Source: Sulfuricellaceae bacterium
GTDB taxonomy: Bacteria > Pseudomonadota > Gammaproteobacteria > Burkholderiales > Sulfuricellaceae
Assembly: GCA_030690895.1 (NCBI GenBank)
Contig: JAUYFQ010000012.1
Location: forward strand, 1 to 64,000
Direction of reading: 5' to 3'
DNA: 64,000 nucleotides
Shown here: positions 61,920-64,000 of the stretch, one piece after another
Position numbering within the stretch: the stretch's first letter is position 1
Layout of the letters: each line of letters begins with the position of its first letter
The notes under the pieces: model-generated
What the model saw: only the letters and a program-made list of their open reading frames with translations
Databases searched by the model: none
Told to the model about the DNA's origin: nothing
Position numbers and translations under genes: made by a program

Positions 61920-64000
61920 TCCAGCTCTCTCCAAAATTCAATCGTTCCTCGGCGACCTTCTGGCCGTCCCGGCGCAACACCATGGAAACCTGCTCGCCAA
62001 TCAGATCATCCACTTCCTCGAAAATTACACGTGCCTTGCCATCTTCTCCGATGCTTTCAGCCTCGCCGATAACTGTTCCCAGGCGCTCCAGACTCACAGT
62101 CAGTCCGACAGCATCATTAGCCATCACCGAGCAGATCGTCTTGCGCGTGTTCCAACTGACAGACCCCAGCCGGGGCAACCCCTCGGCAGCCCCTAGGCGC
62201 TGCACCCGCAAGAATGGCACCACTGACTCCTGTGGGCTCAGGCCTCCATGGTCATATTCCCTGCCATTGGAAAATGCTGAAATTCCCGGCGCCAACGCAA
62301 TGCGAACCGCAGGGTCAAAGCTCCATGGCAGCACCAGCCAATCCTGATCGGCCACCGCATCCTTCAACACGGCACAGCGCCCCCACTTGGTCTCCGTGAG
62401 CTTGACGGGCAATTCGGCCTTGGGCAGGCAGCCGGGCAAAAGCAACCAGCCGTGGTCGGTCACAACCCAGACCTCTTTCCATCCTGCTGCCAGCAAGCGG
62501 CGAATGGTACGTGCCAGGTCATCCAGATGACTGCCCACCGCGCGAGCCAGCCGCAAGCCCTTGTTGTGGCCGTCGCTGTCAATGTCGCCGGGGAATTCCG
62601 CCCAGCCTTTGCCATAAGCAAAACTTGGACTTTCCGTATCAACCAGGGCGTAAACCTCGGCCTCCATTGCCTTGCGCAACTTGTCTGCGGTATAGGCGCC
62701 CTTGGGCAGCTTGGGCTCAAAGCCACCGCCATTTCCGCCATCGGCGAGTTTGCAGGCTGGCGACACCCACACCTTGCCGCTGCTGGTGACTGAAGGCACG
62801 CTGGTAAAGCCTGGTTCAAGACTTGTGTTCAGGCCATCGGCGGCCAGTGCGGATTCCAGTTCGCGAGCCAGATCGAGGCGCAGGCCATCGACAAACAGCA
62901 CGACTGTGCCATCCGTCACCTCGGGCAAGTTCCAGTGGGGGTAGCCGTCGCGTTTGACCAGTGCCTGGAAGCTTTCCGCCTGCCTTTCGAGCCAGCGGCG
63001 ATACAGCGCCTCCAAAATGGCATAGATTGGTTTTTCCTGTTCTGCTTGCTGAGCTAGCACCATCGAGGCACGAGCGGCGGCATCGATGCGCCAGCCACTC
63101 TCCGCGTAGCGAAGTGCTGCCTCTGCTACCGTGCCCCCCGCCTGCGGTTGCTGAAATGCCCGCGCAATCTCCGCCAGATGAGCAAGCGCCAACGCGAGTG
63201 GCGCCCGGCCCATTTGCGCCCAAAGCGATTCGCGTCGTGCCGAGTGCTGTGTATCCAGTTTTAGTACCGCCTCGGCTACCGCCAATGGCTCCAGGCTTGC
63301 CGCCTGCAACAATGCGTCGGACAAGCGTTTTTCGTCAGCATCGTTCTCGCGCGGGTAGCGCCATGCGTCCTGAAAAAGGTCGGGCAGCGCGGTATTGCGG
63401 AACACCTCATAGGCATCGGGATAGCTCTGCCAGTGGGCGCAATACTTCTCCCACAGCAGGTAGCCTGCCTCTCCCGGCTGGCTGGCGAGAATCTTCTGCG
63501 CCACATCCAGCGGCCCCTTGCCAAGATCAACGCCAAAGCGAGTGCGCGTCGTCGTCACAAAGCTCGCCCATGCCTCGCCCTTTTCTTCCTGTATCGTCTC
63601 GGGCGCGGTCAACCAGCGCAGCACGGTCTCGTCCGGGGCCGGATTGAGCAGGTCGTTGAGGAAACGCTCGTCTATGGTTTGCTGACTCAAGGCCGGCAGA
63701 TTCTGGTTGAGTAATTTACCCATTGCCGCCTTGAGCGCCAGCAAGGTTTCCTGATTGCCAGAAACATTCAACCCCAGCCCTGCACGCTTGCTTTCGAGGA
63801 AGGCGCGCAATGTCCAGTCCTTGCCGTTATCCTGGCGCCAGAAGGCTCCTCGATATTGCAGTTCGGCGAGCGGCGCCAGTTGCGGGTCGTCCTTCAAACC
63901 ACGCAAATCGGTACGCAATTGTCCGTTGCCTACGCCGGGGAGATAAAGAATAGGTGTCACGTTAGCTTCGGTTGTTCCTGCCTGTCGATCCGCCACCATA
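61909..64000 (-). CDS. pglZ: BREX alkaline phosphatase-like protein PglZ, 5' end outside window
   Basis: The visible 696 residues match PglZ of BREX. They include VTPILYLPGVGNGQL and LAELQYRGAFWRQDNGKDWT, the metal-binding start VVLFVDGLRLDLAREL, the Asp-His segment WVVTDHGWLLLPG, and a C-terminal HGGLSPQESVVPFLRV. The open frame reaches the window edge, so the true start and about the first 100 residues of the family are missing. The protein is essential for BREX activity in known systems. It is followed by brxL; pglX, brxC and others should lie to the right. Confidence 0.93.
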   Translation of the reverse strand, partial: MVADRQAGTTEANVTPILYLPGVGNGQLRTDLRGLKDDPQLAPLAELQYRGAFWRQDNGKDWTLRAFLESKRAGLGLNVSGNQETLLALKAAMGKLLNQNLPALSQQTIDERFLNDLLNPAPDETVLRWLTAPETIQEEKGEAWASFVTTTRTRFGVDLGKGPLDVAQKILASQPGEAGYLLWEKYCAHWQSYPDAYEVFRNTALPDLFQDAWRYPRENDADEKRLSDALLQAASLEPLAVAEAVLKLDTQHSARRESLWAQMGRAPLALALAHLAEIARAFQQPQAGGTVAEAALRYAESGWRIDAAARASMVLAQQAEQEKPIYAILEALYRRWLERQAESFQALVKRDGYPHWNLPEVTDGTVVLFVDGLRLDLARELESALAADGLNTSLEPGFTSVPSVTSSGKVWVSPACKLADGGNGGGFEPKLPKGAYTADKLRKAMEAEVYALVDTESPSFAYGKGWAEFPGDIDSDGHNKGLRLARAVGSHLDDLARTIRRLLAAGWKEVWVVTDHGWLLLPGCLPKAELPVKLTETKWGRCAVLKDAVADQDWLVLPWSFDPAVRIALAPGISAFSNGREYDHGGLSPQESVVPFLRVQRLGAAEGLPRLGSVSWNTRKTICSVMANDAVGLTVSLERLGTVIGEAESIGEDGKARVIFEEVDDLIGEQVSMVLRRDGQKVAEERLNFGESWNGA

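Noticed and set aside
59874-64000. A new defence system
   Set aside because: The genes are recognisable as BrxL and PglZ of the known BREX system, cut by the window edge.

Overview
The window reads as a chromosomal segment of a polar-flagellated betaproteobacterium, probably of the Nitrosomonadales/Gallionellales type. This is inferred from gene content and protein style only; no rRNA gene is present to test it. Support comes from flhF/flhG with fliA and a MotC/MotD stator, an iscR-iscS-iscU-iscA-hscB-hscA-fdx-iscX operon beside cysE, trmJ and suhB, a czc-type efflux operon, and many short palindromic repeats. I see no rRNA, tRNA, CRISPR array or transposase gene.

Layout. 0-4.6 kb: flagellar genes flgC, flgB, a diguanylate cyclase, flgA, flgM and flgN. 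4.6-10.5 kb: a thioesterase, an unknown membrane protein, an AbrB/VapC toxin-antitoxin pair and a FixJ-like two-component set. 10.6-17 kb: a metal-efflux operon (czcC, a DUF3240 gene, czcA, czcB and a His-rich leader gene), in which two genes carry palindromic repeats inside their reading frames. 17-26 kb: late flagellar genes motD, motC, fliA, flhG, flhF, flhA and flhB, with a BrnT/BrnA pair between flhA and flhB. 26-35 kb: an accessory stretch of decayed fragments (an EAL-REC tail, parDE, an HD-GYP tail, vapBC) around an intact large hybrid kinase and a REC-PAS-GGDEF-EAL-REC protein. 35-44.6 kb: the isc operon with a second cysteine desulfurase, then cysE, trmJ and suhB. 44.7-51.5 kb: a three-gene signalling operon (HD-GYP regulator, PAS kinase, hybrid kinase with a c-type heme motif). 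51.6-57.9 kb: mutS, slyD, roxA, a partner of roxA, a small lipoprotein and a metallo-beta-lactamase-fold protein. 58-64 kb: an accessory/defence end with an XRE pair, broken toxin genes, an intact tacA antitoxin, and the brxL and pglZ genes of a BREX system that continues past the window.

How the genes work together. The flagellar genes cover rod, P-ring assembly, sigma-28/anti-sigma control, export gate, polar placement and stator. Several signalling proteins make or degrade cyclic di-GMP, the usual switch between swimming and attachment. The isc genes build Fe-S clusters under an IscR-type promoter.

The most unusual signals are not whole genes. (1) Hairpin repeats sit in operon junctions, in the 5' parts of genes and in frame inside two efflux genes; five unlike repeats share a bipartite core, CTTGTGCCC then GGGTAT. 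(2) Four toxin genes are broken, one by an exact 8-bp tandem duplication, while two cognate antitoxins remain intact. (3) Relics of c-di-GMP signalling genes flank the intact signalling genes at 27-34 kb.
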